64,000 nt of DNA from CAJWOS01 sp964502005 (lineage in GTDB: Bacteria > Myxococcota_A > UBA796 > UBA2385). The notes under the pieces were generated by a model. The model ran no database searches and was not told the DNA's origin. It saw only the letters and a program-made list of their open reading frames with translations. The stretch is taken from the NCBI GenBank assembly GCA_964502005.1, contig CAZCUX010000021.1, positions 62,001 to 126,000 of the forward strand, written 5' to 3'. Made by a program: the position numbers and the translations under genes. Shown piece by piece: positions 33,411 to 42,863 of this stretch (position 1 is its first letter; each line of letters starts with the position of its first letter).

Positions 33411-33805
33411 AGCAAATGAAGTGAGGCTTCGGCGACACCGACCCTGCGCGACGGCACCTGTTTCCTTTCGATAGGAGGCCAAGCATCGGCGTGAGGGCAG
33501 GGTTGGAGCCCTGTAGGCGCCGATGCCCTGCATATGTCTCGCGGATAGGTTCTTCGGCTAACGCCTGCCGGGTCGCGTTGCCGGCCCCTACGACGAGCAC
33601 TGGGCCTCGCGATGCAGCGGCGTGTGCCCAATGTAACTCCTTCGTATTGTGTTGGTGAGCGCGCCATTGCCGCTCGGCAGGTCTCAACGGCCGCACACGA
33701 GATGGACGCTGCCTCGGCGGATTGCCGTTGTCGAGGATGCGCATGTGTAGGGCAATAGCGCCATGCTCCTTGGGGCTTTGGTGCCCAATGAGGTAATCTC
33801 CGAGC
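33411..33805. other. Intergenic region, nothing firm
   Basis: 395 bp. A reverse frame (33397-34353) runs through here and under the next genes, but shows no recognised motif and an atypical composition, so it was not called. Confidence 0.4.
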
Positions 33806-34144
33806 GTGGTCTGGAGGTTGGATTTGCGGTGGCTATGGGTTGTTGGAATTTTTGGCCTGTGCGGGTGTTTCGGTTCGCCTGAGAGCTGCGGCGGTGTTGT
33901 CGACGCGAATGCACGCGTTGCCTGTCGTATGACGGAAATGGACGCGACAGGCGGCGACCCATTGGCGCTAGAAGGTGTTCTCTTGGACATTACGGACACC
34001 AACGAGCACGACTTGGTCGCGCTCCAATGGATGTTTGTGCATCCGACCGCTGTTCCTGCGTTGTGCCCGCGCCTCCAGACCTCGACAGGGCGCGCGTATT
34101 GTGCTCGTTGGATGGACCGTCCCCACCTTGGGGGTGTGCAGTGA
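33806..34144 (+). CDS. Small putative lipoprotein
   Basis: A 112-residue protein. The N terminus LRWLWVVGIFGLCGC ends in a lipobox (GLCGC). The mature part has four further Cys and the segment EGVLLDITDTNEHDLVALQWMF; no family was recognised. Start GTG 33806 is tentative; a TTG at 33824 or nearby, behind GGAGG, is possible. Its stop overlaps the next gene's GTG (GTGA, 34141-34144), so the two lipoproteins are translationally coupled. Confidence 0.65.
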   Translation: MVWRLDLRWLWVVGIFGLCGCFGSPESCGGVVDANARVACRMTEMDATGGDPLALEGVLLDITDTNEHDLVALQWMFVHPTAVPALCPRLQTSTGRAYCARWMDRPHLGGVQ

Positions 34145-35280
34145 AGTTTTGTATTGGTTTTGTGTTCGCTGCATTTATGTTGGCCTGTGATGCGGAGACG
34201 CCTCGTCCAGTATCGCTTCCCGCGCTTCCCGATTCTGTCGATACCTTGGTCGAATATTGTGACACGACGCAGTCGGAGGCTCTCGGGGCCTTCTGTCACC
34301 TCGAAGCAGCCTACCGGTTGGCCGCATTCGACGGCGCCGAGGCCCTTGCACAATGTAACCGCCTCCCCAAGCCAACTTGGTACAGGCTCTGTGTGCTGGA
34401 TGTCGCGGGAGAACGCGCGCTTCGGGGCTCACTCGACGGCGCCTTGGACGCTTGCCGTAGTTTGGATGGGTCCTTTGAGGCGTGCGTCTTGCGTGTATCG
34501 GCGCTCCAGTCTGTTCCCGATAAGCGCGACTTGACGCTGGTCGACCTTCGCCGGTTTCGGGACCAGGCGCAGACGACCGCCGAGGCGGCACTCGATGGGC
34601 TCGGTTTGCTGCGCACAGGGGAGCTCGTGGAGAACGTCGTTGTCGCACGCACCCAGCGTTGGGTGTTGGGCCAAGGGCGGCCGCTGCGTGGGTTTGGTGA
34701 AGCGCGGAGCCTCGCGCCGGCCGCGGTCCAAGAACGCACGGTTCGGGCCCAAGAAGTGGTGCGCGGTATGGGGGCGGGTGCGCCGTGGTCCACCGTTCGT
34801 GCTGCGTGGGATGGCCAAGGCTCCTGGCCGCCCACCAGAGAAGACGTTGAGGGATGCGTTCCATTTGCTGCGCCAGTCGGCCATGACCGGCGAACGGCCT
34901 ATTGGCCGGGAGCATGGCGCCGTATTGGTAAAGACGTGGACGAAGACGTCGACATCGCGCTGGTTACGGCCATGTTTTGGGCGGGAACGACCGACATCTC
35001 CCACCTGCAGGAAATTGTCCGCCGCGACACGCGGGAGGGCTTGGCTTGGACGGCCGTACATTTGGCGCGCCACCTCGTTGTGGAGGTGGATGATGGAGAC
35101 CTTCGCGATTTGCTCGCGGATGCGGCGCGGCACCCCGCCGCTCCTGTGCGGGAGCTTGCCATTCGCCCGCTTCCGTCGACGCACCCGTTGCCGCGTCGGT
35201 GCGGGACCTCGGATGCGGTGTGGCAGATGAATTGGGCGACCCAATTGGGTGAGTCCCAGCGGTCCACCGCGTCGCCTTGA
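34141..35280 (+). CDS. Lipoprotein with helical repeats, unknown function
   Basis: A 379-residue protein: VKFCIGFVFAAFMLAC (lipobox MLAC) followed by an alpha-helical, Ala/Leu-rich body. Repeated Cys pairs in the first 110 residues (VEYCDTTQSEALGAFCHLEAAY, EALAQCNRLPKPTWYRLCVLD, ALDACRSLDGSFEACVLR) give a Sel1- or TPR-like pattern that may be disulphide linked. The C-terminal part (LQEIVRRDTREGLAWTAVHLARHLV) looks HEAT-like. The start at GTG 34141 overlaps the stop of the preceding lipoprotein. No enzyme motif was seen. Confidence 0.75.
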   Translation: MKFCIGFVFAAFMLACDAETPRPVSLPALPDSVDTLVEYCDTTQSEALGAFCHLEAAYRLAAFDGAEALAQCNRLPKPTWYRLCVLDVAGERALRGSLDGALDACRSLDGSFEACVLRVSALQSVPDKRDLTLVDLRRFRDQAQTTAEAALDGLGLLRTGELVENVVVARTQRWVLGQGRPLRGFGEARSLAPAAVQERTVRAQEVVRGMGAGAPWSTVRAAWDGQGSWPPTREDVEGCVPFAAPVGHDRRTAYWPGAWRRIGKDVDEDVDIALVTAMFWAGTTDISHLQEIVRRDTREGLAWTAVHLARHLVVEVDDGDLRDLLADAARHPAAPVRELAIRPLPSTHPLPRRCGTSDAVWQMNWATQLGESQRSTASP

Positions 35281-35500
35281 ACCTGTCGAACACCCGAAGC
35301 GCACGCTTGGTGTTGTATTGCTTATTTAGTGTTGTGATTTTGGTGTTTGTGTTGGGGTCTGCGTCAATGAATGACGATTCAGTGACCTTGTGGGTGTCGA
35401 CGCGTGTCCAATGTGTATGACAACTGTCGGTGTCCAGCGGCGTAAGTCCGCATGAACACGGTGGCACAGAGCTTGCTTGGGCTGCATGGACGGAGGCACC
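35281..35500. promoter_or_regulatory. Leader region of the C39-like peptidase gene with palindrome
   Basis: A 220-bp AT-rich stretch. It contains palindrome copy 1, TGAATGACGATTCA (35368-35381), 119 nt before ATG 35501. GGAGG (35491-35495) is the ribosome-binding site. Confidence 0.5.
35368..35381. repeat. Dispersed palindrome TGAATGRYSATTCA, copy 1
   Basis: TGAATGACGATTCA, flanked as AATGAATGACGATTCAGTG, upstream of the C39-like gene. One of six copies in the window. Confidence 0.7.
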
Positions 35501-36790
35501 ATGGCAGTTCAACAGTCCAATTCTACTTCAGCAACGTCCGCATCCACCTCGATGGCTTCGGAGACGCTATACGGGAGTGTTCCCCCCAATTCTGTGCTGC
35601 TACAACTGTTGGAACGGGCGGTGCAGTTTGGATTGCAGATTGAAGAAGAGTTGCCCGATCCGGTTTCGTTTGTTGACGCTTTGGCGGACTACACCGATGA
35701 AGCTATCGAGAACATGGATCTGGATTCGATTGTCTCCCTCCTCGACCTCTGCTTCCTTCCCGGTGTGGATTGCACAGAGCCAACCGAAGAGGGGACGTGT
35801 GAATATGGCGATACAGAGGCGGAGAGCGCGGATGGCGGAGCGCAGTCCGAAGACGCCAACCGCGGCGACGACCACGACCAAAAGGGCGAAGCGCAGAAGG
35901 CACCTTCAGACGAAAAGGACGTCAGTGTGCCGAGGGAGTGTACGGAGGGCGGGGTGTCACCGAATTATGCCAACCAAGTCGACAATAAGCAGCGGAATGG
36001 AAAAGCGCCGGATTCACAGTGTGGCGCCACGTCGTTGACAATGGCGTTGCTGTCGATGTTTGACAATGACCCGACGGCGCTCATGGCTGAAACGAAGGTA
36101 TTGGTCGAAGCGGAGGGTGGCAAATGGGAGGCCGGTTTGGCCCCCGAGGAGGGAATTGTATTGTTGCTTAGCGTGACCAACTGGGACCGCGCGTTTCAAG
36201 ATGCGCCTGCATACTTTGGATACGACCCAAATTGGCGCAAGGATCATAAGGGCGCCAACGTCATCAAATCGCCCTACGCCCATGCGTATACGGCTTCGCG
36301 CTTTTCCACGAAGAATGGAAGCGGACTTACGATAGCTTCCGTGTATACGACGATTGAAGATGGCGAGACTCTACCCGTGATGACCTTTGACGAACGTTGG
36401 GACTGGGTGTTGAAGCAGGTGCAAGATGGTGGACATGTGACCTTTCAGGGTGCCTTTACCTCCACGGGTCATGTGGTCTATATTGTGGAAATGTCGAGTA
36501 GCGACATGGTGATACATGACCCTTATGGCATGCATTTCCATTCTGCCCCGTATTTGCATAATGGTAAGGCGCCCAGTGCTACACATAAACTGAAGAGTAG
36601 CGAGTTTCTGGAGCGGGTCAATGGCCAGGGCGACTTGATTGAGGCCTGGGATAAGGGAGCAGTTCTCAAGGATTGGGGTAAGAACAACTGGTATTCGAAG
36701 GAGGAGATCAAGGGCCTGGATGGGTTGTTGTGGGCGCTCGTTATCGATGGTCGTACGACATGTGAGGAATCCGACGAAGCGGAGGAATAG
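35501..36790 (+). CDS. C39-like cysteine peptidase, effector-like
   Basis: A 429-residue protein without a signal peptide. The N-terminal 35 residues are Ser/Thr/Gln-rich (MAVQQSNSTSATSASTSMAS), then an acidic helical region and a D/E/Q-rich linker to about residue 150. The peptidase part has the nucleophile in DSQCGATSLTMALLSM (Cys174) and the His/Asp pair in HVVYIVEMSSSDMVIHDPYG (about 323-342), the arrangement of peptidase C39-like (papain-fold) domains. The unusual N terminus and lack of Sec signal resemble substrates of contact-dependent or phage-tail-like secretion systems, but no such system is in the window. ATG 35501 follows GGAGG. Confidence 0.8.
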   Translation: MAVQQSNSTSATSASTSMASETLYGSVPPNSVLLQLLERAVQFGLQIEEELPDPVSFVDALADYTDEAIENMDLDSIVSLLDLCFLPGVDCTEPTEEGTCEYGDTEAESADGGAQSEDANRGDDHDQKGEAQKAPSDEKDVSVPRECTEGGVSPNYANQVDNKQRNGKAPDSQCGATSLTMALLSMFDNDPTALMAETKVLVEAEGGKWEAGLAPEEGIVLLLSVTNWDRAFQDAPAYFGYDPNWRKDHKGANVIKSPYAHAYTASRFSTKNGSGLTIASVYTTIEDGETLPVMTFDERWDWVLKQVQDGGHVTFQGAFTSTGHVVYIVEMSSSDMVIHDPYGMHFHSAPYLHNGKAPSATHKLKSSEFLERVNGQGDLIEAWDKGAVLKDWGKNNWYSKEEIKGLDGLLWALVIDGRTTCEESDEAEE

Positions 36791-37350
36791 ACTCTGCGTT
36801 TTGTCGAAGTGTGCAAGGTGGCGGTACTTTTGGAATGGATGTACCGCCAAGACGGTTCTCGCATCGCTCTCCTTGGGAATCGGTGCTCCGCTGGTGCGTT
36901 GTCTCCCGGAGGAGGGTGCAGCGGTTTCGATGTGCGCTCGTGTGCTTGTGCGTAAGTTTCACTGCGGAGAACCATTGGGTTGTTGACGGTGACCGGCTTG
37001 CGCCCTCCGCGCCCAACGCAACGCTGTTCACCGTTTTCGTGTTGGCGCGGTGGGCAGGGTGGCCCGGTTGCGGCAGGCACGAATTCTGCGCGCCGACGGA
37101 ACCAGGCCTTCGTCAGCGGCATCGGGGACAATACAGGAGGGGCTTCCCTGCCGGGTACCGAGGCGGGGGAGGGTGGGGCCAATCGCGAGCGGTATCGGCG
37201 GCGTTTTGCGTGCTCGAATTCGCCGCATGGAGCACGTTGAGATGCTCTGCATCAGCGGCGTGTTGAATGCGCAACAAAACTGTCACAGCCTTGGGGGGGA
37301 GGGGGGTCCAGACCTGCGTGCGTTGTCCGATGGTTCGATGTGGAGGTTTG
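36791..37350. other. Intergenic region, nothing recognised
   Basis: 560 bp between two forward genes. Several overlapping frames on both strands (for example 36811-37266) have no recognisable family and no good start. GGAGG at 37341-37345 belongs to the next gene. Confidence 0.5.
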
Positions 37351-37866
37351 ATGTCCCACCCCCTTGTTGAAATCATGGCAGCGGCAAAGTCGCTGTTACT
37401 CATCGGTGATTCCGACTCAGACCGGTTTCCCGCAATGTCCTACCACTGTTACCGTACCGAGGGCCGTGATTTTCATTGCCTGGATCTCGGCAGTCTCGCG
37501 GAAAGTCGCGGGTTTACGAAAGGCGGTCCGGTTCTTCACTCGCTTGCGGAGCTACCGCAGGGCTGGACGCCGGACCTCGCTGTGGTCTGGTTGCATCCTT
37601 ACCGCGCAGCCGAGGGGGTCAATCTCGCTGCGGACGCGGGTGCCCGTCGGATTTGGTTTAGCTTTCATACGGTCAGCGAGGAAGCGTTGGCCGTTTGCAA
37701 AGAGCGGGGCGTTGAAGTGGTGGAAGCGGGCCGCTGTCCGGTCTTTTATCTGAATCAACAAGTTTCGCTCCCTTGTCGTATGCATACGATGATGACTCGC
37801 CTTTCGGGAGCATGGGCGCTTCCCCCCCAGACGGACGCTGCGGCATCGCGGCGGGAGTTGATCTGA
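37351..37866 (+). CDS. CoA-binding (YccU-like) protein
   Basis: A 171-residue protein of the CoA_binding_2 family, full length. A nucleotide-binding start (AAAKSLLLIGDSDSDRFPAMSYHC) corresponds to the family's 'TIAVVGLSxxPxRxSxxVAxYL', and PDLAVVWLHPYRAAEGVNLA with GARRIWFSFHTVSEEAL matches VDVFRxxExxxxI...GxxxVWFQxGI. The C-terminal CPVFYLNQQ resembles NRCxMIEH. Such small Rossmann proteins bind CoA; their physiological role is unclear. GGAGG lies 5 nt upstream of ATG 37351. The hybrid kinase gene starts 4 nt after the stop, so they are co-transcribed. Confidence 0.85.
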   Translation: MSHPLVEIMAAAKSLLLIGDSDSDRFPAMSYHCYRTEGRDFHCLDLGSLAESRGFTKGGPVLHSLAELPQGWTPDLAVVWLHPYRAAEGVNLAADAGARRIWFSFHTVSEEALAVCKERGVEVVEAGRCPVFYLNQQVSLPCRMHTMMTRLSGAWALPPQTDAAASRRELI

Positions 37867-37870
37867 CCGA

Positions 37871-39964
37871 ATGCAGGCGCTTTTGCCAGCAGGAATCCTC
37901 GTTGTCGTGATCGCGCAAGTGGTCACCGCGGGGTGGTTGTTTCGACGCGCCAAAGGTCGGTTGCTTTTGGTTCGTCAAGCACAGCTGCTCGCACTCATGG
38001 CCGCGTTTTTGATGACCGTCGCGGGCATTCGTATGGGGGGAGTACCGCGACTCGCCACCACGCTCGAGGACCTCTACGCCGTCCTATCAACGGGCCTCTT
38101 GTTTGGGTATGTTCGGCTTGCCGCTGCATGGGCCAATCCTTCGCCCGGTCCTCGTGTATATCGAAGCATCGCACTCCTTCCCGTTGTCGGCGTTGTCACG
38201 CTCGCTGCGTTGATTTATGCAAACGTAGTATGGGGCGCACGCTGGTTTGGACTACCGTGGAATGCAGCGTGGATGGCGTTGCTTTCGGTTCCCGCACTGT
38301 TCGTTGCGATTGTATTTGCGATGCCTCGCTTCCGTCGCATCGACCCCAATACGCTCTTTCGGGAAGGGCCCTGGCTTTTGCTTACGCTTTGGGTTGGTAT
38401 CCGAATGTTGGTTTGGTCGCTGGGCGAAGGAAACCAAACATCGGATTGGCTCCTCGGGATAGAGATTCCGTTTGTGGTCGCGTGGGCGTGGGCGGCGGAC
38501 CGCGCGACCCTGTTTTCATTGGCCGTCGAAAACGTCGGCACGGACTCCGTTCGCGCGCTCCATGAGTCTTTGTTTTTGTTGAGTCCGCGCGGCACGGTTG
38601 ACTACGCAAATCCCGCAGCAATCGGCTTGCTGGGCCGTGACCCCACTTCGGTTGCATTCAAGGCGATTTGCCCGGAATGGCCTTGTGTCGGGCGCACGGT
38701 GCTCCGAAGAAACGATGGCGTCGCGATTCCTGTCGTCGTGAGTCGGGCTCCATTGGTGCTCAATGGCGAATTCGCAGGGGACGCCGTCTCTGCGACCGAC
38801 GTCACGGAGCTTCAACGTGCGGTGGATGAAGCAAATGCCGCCCGGGAGCTCGCGAACGAAGCCGCACGGGCGCGCCAGGAGTTTGTGGCGGTCATGAGCC
38901 ACGAAATCCGAACGCCCATGAACGCGATTGTCGGTTTGGCGCACTTGCTGTCTGATTCTCGCCTTGAGCCGGAACAAGCGGCGTGGGTGGGGACGATTCG
39001 CCAGAGTGCGGATTCGCTCTTGGTAATGCTGACGGATATTCTCGACTTTTCGCGTATCGAGTCGGGGCGGATGGACGTCGAGCAGGTGCCGATGCGTCCT
39101 GTTGAGGTCCTCCAGGGCGCTGCGGCGCTGGTGGAGAATGTCGCAGCGAGGCAAGGTCTCACGTTTACCGTCGACGTCGAACGACTGCCGGATTGGGTGT
39201 TGGGCGACCCCACGCGGATTCGCCAGATTGTCCTCAATCTACTTTCCAATGCAATGAAGTTCACCCCGTATGGGCGGGTGCAGCTTTATGCAGCTTATAG
39301 GGATGGTTGTCTTACGGTTGACGTGGTTGATACCGGAATTGGAATCCCTGCTGACCGCATCGAGTCTTTGTTTGAGGCGTTCCGGCAGGCGGATGTGTCG
39401 ATGACGCGCCGGTTTGGCGGTACGGGGCTCGGCTTGACCATTAGCCGCCGATTGGCGGAGTTGATGGGAGGCACGTTGGGCGTTCAAAGCCGGGTTGGAA
39501 CGGGCTCTACGTTTACGTTGCGACTCCCGGCGCCGGTGGTGACCGCGCCGCTGGTGGTGCAAGCGAGCCCGTCCGATGTCTCTCGGCTTCGGCAGTTGCG
39601 TGTATTGGTGGTGGAAGACAATCCCGTGAATCGGCTTGTCCTGCGTGCTGTGCTGGGGCGCATCGGGATTCGGCCAGATGAAGCAAAGAACGGTCTGGAA
39701 GGCGTCGACGCGGTCCTCAATGGTGACTATGACGTCGTATTTATGGACCTTCAGATGCCTGTGTTGGATGGGTGGCAGGCCTTGGCGCGCATCACAGAGG
39801 CCTTGGGAGACAAACGACCCCTGCTTGTGAGTCACTCCGCCAATGTTGACACTGCGGACAATGAGCGCGCTCGTGCGTGCGGTGCGCATTCCCACCTCCC
39901 AAAGCCTGCGAGCCCGTCTGCGGTCGAAGCGATGCTTCGGCGCTGTTTGGCGGAGGTACGGTAG
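37871..39964 (+). CDS. Membrane hybrid sensor histidine kinase (7TM, PAS-like, HisKA, HATPase, REC)
   Basis: A 697-residue protein. Seven hydrophobic helices fill residues 1-210 (LLPAGILVVVIAQVVTAGWL first), resembling the 7TM N-terminal region of some kinases. A PAS-like domain (about 220-320: HESLFLLSPRGTVDYANPAA) follows. HisKA has H344 in FVAVMSHEIRTPMNAIVG; HATPase_c has LNLLSNAMKFTPYG, DTGIGIPADR and GGTGLGLTIS. The C-terminal REC has EDN, phospho-acceptor D626 (VVFMDLQMPVLDGW), SHSAN and K in HLPKPA. It senses an envelope or membrane signal and relays phosphate internally. No response-regulator gene is adjacent. It is co-transcribed with the CoA-binding protein. Confidence 0.93.
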   Translation: MQALLPAGILVVVIAQVVTAGWLFRRAKGRLLLVRQAQLLALMAAFLMTVAGIRMGGVPRLATTLEDLYAVLSTGLLFGYVRLAAAWANPSPGPRVYRSIALLPVVGVVTLAALIYANVVWGARWFGLPWNAAWMALLSVPALFVAIVFAMPRFRRIDPNTLFREGPWLLLTLWVGIRMLVWSLGEGNQTSDWLLGIEIPFVVAWAWAADRATLFSLAVENVGTDSVRALHESLFLLSPRGTVDYANPAAIGLLGRDPTSVAFKAICPEWPCVGRTVLRRNDGVAIPVVVSRAPLVLNGEFAGDAVSATDVTELQRAVDEANAARELANEAARARQEFVAVMSHEIRTPMNAIVGLAHLLSDSRLEPEQAAWVGTIRQSADSLLVMLTDILDFSRIESGRMDVEQVPMRPVEVLQGAAALVENVAARQGLTFTVDVERLPDWVLGDPTRIRQIVLNLLSNAMKFTPYGRVQLYAAYRDGCLTVDVVDTGIGIPADRIESLFEAFRQADVSMTRRFGGTGLGLTISRRLAELMGGTLGVQSRVGTGSTFTLRLPAPVVTAPLVVQASPSDVSRLRQLRVLVVEDNPVNRLVLRAVLGRIGIRPDEAKNGLEGVDAVLNGDYDVVFMDLQMPVLDGWQALARITEALGDKRPLLVSHSANVDTADNERARACGAHSHLPKPASPSAVEAMLRRCLAEVR

Positions 39965-40279
39965 CGCTTCGCTTCATTTGGATAGGGTTACCCGATTGTG
40001 TTGGGGTTGGGATACAGCGGAGTCCCTGGCGCTTGGGGATTGCCCTCTCGCACGGGTGGACGCGTGTGGTGCCGTCTCCACCGTTGAGATGTGTTGGGTT
40101 CGTGCGGGCCCATGATTGGAGGTGGGCGGGGGAAAGCGTGATTTGACGGTCACTTGTCGTTGGTAGTTCGGTGCGCGTGCGTTGTTTTTTGCTGTCGTGG
40201 GAAGTGGGTGTTTGCGCAATAGGTTGGCGCGCCGCCTTTGGTGGTGACGAGGGCGACTTCGTTTACTATCAAAACAAAG
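39965..40279. other. Intergenic region between convergent genes
   Basis: 315 bp. No supported gene and no clear terminator hairpin were seen. Confidence 0.5.
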
Positions 40280-41086
40280 TCAGGAGCTAGCGGAAGTATA
40301 CCGAGCGATGCTTCGCTTCCACATCCAGCGAGAGCCCCCCACAAACAAAATGGTCACGAAGGCGGACTGCAGAAGGACGTCGATGTTCCAACGACCGACC
40401 AAGGCTTGCGCGGGAAAGCTCGTAATCAAAGCGACCGGAACGACGGCCGTCAACACAAACCGAACCCAGCCGCCGAACACATCGATGGGCCAGCGGCCAG
40501 CATCCGAGGCCGACCATAACAAAAAGCGAAGGTTATCCACGCGCACGAATATAAAGCTGGCGCATATCGCAAGGAGCCATAAACCATACATAGCGGCGAC
40601 TCCCGCACCAAATAGCGCAGCGGCAAGGGTGGCATCAAGAAACGTTGGCCATCCGAGCGAGGAAAGCGCAAACAAACCTACGGCTCCCGCAGAGATGAAG
40701 TTCCATAGTGCTGTGGGGTCGACCCGGCGCAGGCTCACCAAAAGCTGAGAGTCTACGGGTTTCATCAGGAGGAGGTCGAGAGACCCGGCGCGAATCGCTT
40801 CCACCGCGTCACCCAAGTTGGGTTCAAACAACGCATGTTGTACACCCGAGAGCGCCAAGAAAAACGAGAGGACCAAGAGTGCTTCGGGAAGCTCCCAGCC
40901 TTGTACACTGTCGCGGTGGCCGTATACAATCCACAGGGGCGCAATGCGGAGGGCGTCGTTGAACAAGCCCGTTGCCATACCAAACCAAAAGTTGCTTCGG
41001 TATTGGGTGGCCGTTGCGAGAGACAGCGACAGAAGGGCCGATACGGCCTGTGTTGAACGTCGGATATCAGGCACCAAACGCTCCAT
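40280..41086 (-). CDS. ABC-2 type transporter permease (ABC2_membrane_6-like)
   Basis: A 268-residue integral membrane protein with six predicted helices, in the pattern of the 'ABC-2 family transporter protein' group (formerly DUF990): an N-terminal ATATQYRSNFWFGMATGLF helix pair, then GSLDLLLMKPVDSQLLVSLRRVDPTALWN, the family hallmark G.ldl.LlkPv...l. The C terminus has NIDVLLQSAFVTILFVGGSRWMWKRSIARYTSAS. It is the third gene of a three-gene exporter operon and overlaps the preceding permease by 20 nt when started at ATG 41086. It should pair with the other permease and the ATPase. Substrate unknown. Confidence 0.85.
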   Translation of the reverse strand: MERLVPDIRRSTQAVSALLSLSLATATQYRSNFWFGMATGLFNDALRIAPLWIVYGHRDSVQGWELPEALLVLSFFLALSGVQHALFEPNLGDAVEAIRAGSLDLLLMKPVDSQLLVSLRRVDPTALWNFISAGAVGLFALSSLGWPTFLDATLAAALFGAGVAAMYGLWLLAICASFIFVRVDNLRFLLWSASDAGRWPIDVFGGWVRFVLTAVVPVALITSFPAQALVGRWNIDVLLQSAFVTILFVGGSRWMWKRSIARYTSASS

Positions 41087-41870
41087 ATCGAGCGATTCCC
41101 CGCTTCCAGACCCAATACGTTGCTCCAAGGGCGAGCGTGCACCATACGAGTTGGACGCCAAGGTCCAGCAGGGCGAGGTCGAAGGTTTGTAGGCCTGTGA
41201 GAAGCTCGACCGGAGCGGCCAGCATGCCCCGGAAAGGCAAGTAGGTCATTGCGGGTTGGAGGGCTTTGGGAAAAAGGGCCAGTGGTGCAAGGTACCCACT
41301 CATCACCATCCAAAGGCTAAACCACACGCCGAATAGACCTTGACTTTGGTCTATCCAGAACGATAGCATTGCAAACAATGCTTGCACAAGGTAGCCAAGT
41401 AACCAAGCGAGAAACACGCTCGGTAGGAACAATAAGAGCTCCCAGGCTTGCGGAAGCTCCACAAGTTCCGGACGCCAAATGACGAGCCCCACCAACATAG
41501 GCAACAATACAATCACGCGAACGGGCATGGCGGCCAGCATTTGCATGGCGTCGATGACCAGCGGGGGCACAGGACGAAGCAATCGTGGAGACAGCGCGCC
41601 AGTGCGGATTTCGTGGTTCATTTCCCATAACAGCCACGAACTTGTGAGCTGTCGCACCAACAGGGTGACGGTAAAATAGCGTGTCATTTCGGTGGGGCCA
41701 AACCCTTCGACGGGAGCCTCCGTGACGACCGCATTCCACAATGCCAACATGATAAGTGGCATTGTGGCCGTCAAAATCCAAATCACCATTTCGGCCCGGT
41801 ACGCGACCATTTGTGCGAGGCCGACGCGAAACAAGGTGGGCGTCGCGCGCAAGAGATGGCCGATGGTCAT
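41067..41870 (-). CDS. ABC-2 type transporter permease (ABC2_membrane_6-like)
   Basis: A 267-residue integral membrane protein of the same family as its downstream neighbour. The N-terminal FRVGLAQMVAYRAEMVIWILTATMPLIML is followed by EIRTGALSPRLLRPVPPLV (the G.ls..LlrP. hallmark), four further helices and the terminal YWVWKRGIARYGAFGA that closely mirrors the partner's end. The two permeases form a heterodimer in related systems. The start ATG overlaps the ATPase stop (ATGA, 41867-41870), so translation is coupled. Confidence 0.87.
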   Translation of the reverse strand: MTIGHLLRATPTLFRVGLAQMVAYRAEMVIWILTATMPLIMLALWNAVVTEAPVEGFGPTEMTRYFTVTLLVRQLTSSWLLWEMNHEIRTGALSPRLLRPVPPLVIDAMQMLAAMPVRVIVLLPMLVGLVIWRPELVELPQAWELLLFLPSVFLAWLLGYLVQALFAMLSFWIDQSQGLFGVWFSLWMVMSGYLAPLALFPKALQPAMTYLPFRGMLAAPVELLTGLQTFDLALLDLGVQLVWCTLALGATYWVWKRGIARYGAFGA

Positions 41871-42826
41871 GTTCGGGCCTCTGCGGACGCGGACCCGAAT
41901 GCACGCGCCAACACTTCGTCGAGATGGGGGTCTTCTACGGTGACCTGCGCATCGGGGTACAGAGACAATACATACGAAAGGAGGCGGTTGACCTGCGCGG
42001 GGGCCACCGTCGCGACCATGCGCCCGTCGGTGAGCGTGAAGCCATCCAGCGGCAGCTGCCCTTCGACGACAACCCGCCTCCCGCCACCGAATTTCTGCTG
42101 AAACTCGCGCAACGGGCCGTCAAAGCGCACGCGCCCGGCGTCGATGAGGACGATGCGGTCGGCGATTGCGGCGACGTCCATCATATCGTGGCTGGTGAGC
42201 ATGACGGTTGCGCCGTGGCGGCGGTTCATTTCGCCAATAAACTGCCGAACGGACTCTTGGACCGCGACGTCGAGACCAATCGTGGGCTCGTCTAAGAACA
42301 GTACTTTGGGGCGATGCAGCAGCGCCGCGGCCAGCTCGCACCGCATACGCTGTCCGAGGGACAGGTTGCGCACCGGCTGGTCGAGAAACGGCCCCAGTTC
42401 GAGAAGCTCGATGAGTTCTGCCTGGGTTTCTTTGAACTGCGCGGGGGGAATGTCGAACAGCGCCCGATTGAGCGCGAATGTCTCCGTTGCGGGCAAGTCC
42501 CAGGCGAGCTGCTGCTTCTGGCCCATCACGAGGGTGACGGCTTGCAAAAACGCGGGGTCGCGGTTTTGCGGGGTGTGGCCGGCCACGGTACACCGGCCAG
42601 ACGTCGGGTGCAGGAGCCCCGTGAGCATCTTGAGGGTGGTGGTCTTTCCTGCGCCGTTGGGACCGAGAAAGCCCACCCGCTCGCCGGGAGCGATGTGCAG
42701 GTCGATGTGGTCCACCGCACGAACATCGCGGGTGCGGCGGTGGAACAGCGACTGCAACGATGCAACAAGTCCCGGTTCCTTGATAGGAACGGAATACACC
42801 TTGGAGAGAGCTTCGGCGTGAATCAT
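41867..42826 (-). CDS. ABC transporter ATP-binding protein
   Basis: A 319-residue ATPase. Walker A is GPNGAGKT, the Q-loop VMGQKQQLAWDLPATE, the signature NLSLGQRMRCELAAALLHRP, Walker B VLFLDEPTIGLDV and the H-loop LTSHDMMDV. The N-terminal segment (IKEPGLVASLQSLFHRRTRDVRAV) is typical of ATPases paired with ABC2_membrane_6 permeases, and the last 80 residues are the usual extra C-terminal domain. It energises the export made by the two downstream permeases. It is the first gene of the operon; 37 bp separate it from the end of the lipoprotein gene at 42864-43766. Confidence 0.95.
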   Translation of the reverse strand: MIHAEALSKVYSVPIKEPGLVASLQSLFHRRTRDVRAVDHIDLHIAPGERVGFLGPNGAGKTTTLKMLTGLLHPTSGRCTVAGHTPQNRDPAFLQAVTLVMGQKQQLAWDLPATETFALNRALFDIPPAQFKETQAELIELLELGPFLDQPVRNLSLGQRMRCELAAALLHRPKVLFLDEPTIGLDVAVQESVRQFIGEMNRRHGATVMLTSHDMMDVAAIADRIVLIDAGRVRFDGPLREFQQKFGGGRRVVVEGQLPLDGFTLTDGRMVATVAPAQVNRLLSYVLSLYPDAQVTVEDPHLDEVLARAFGSASAEART

Positions 42827-42863
42827 GCCGCGGGTCTATCCGGGTGGTTGCGCGTATGGGCGT

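Noticed and set aside
33397..34353. 318-codon reverse frame across the gap before the lipoprotein pair
   Set aside because: It overlaps two genes that have lipoboxes and coupled starts. No motif was recognised, although the part at 33400-33800 could be rechecked by database search.
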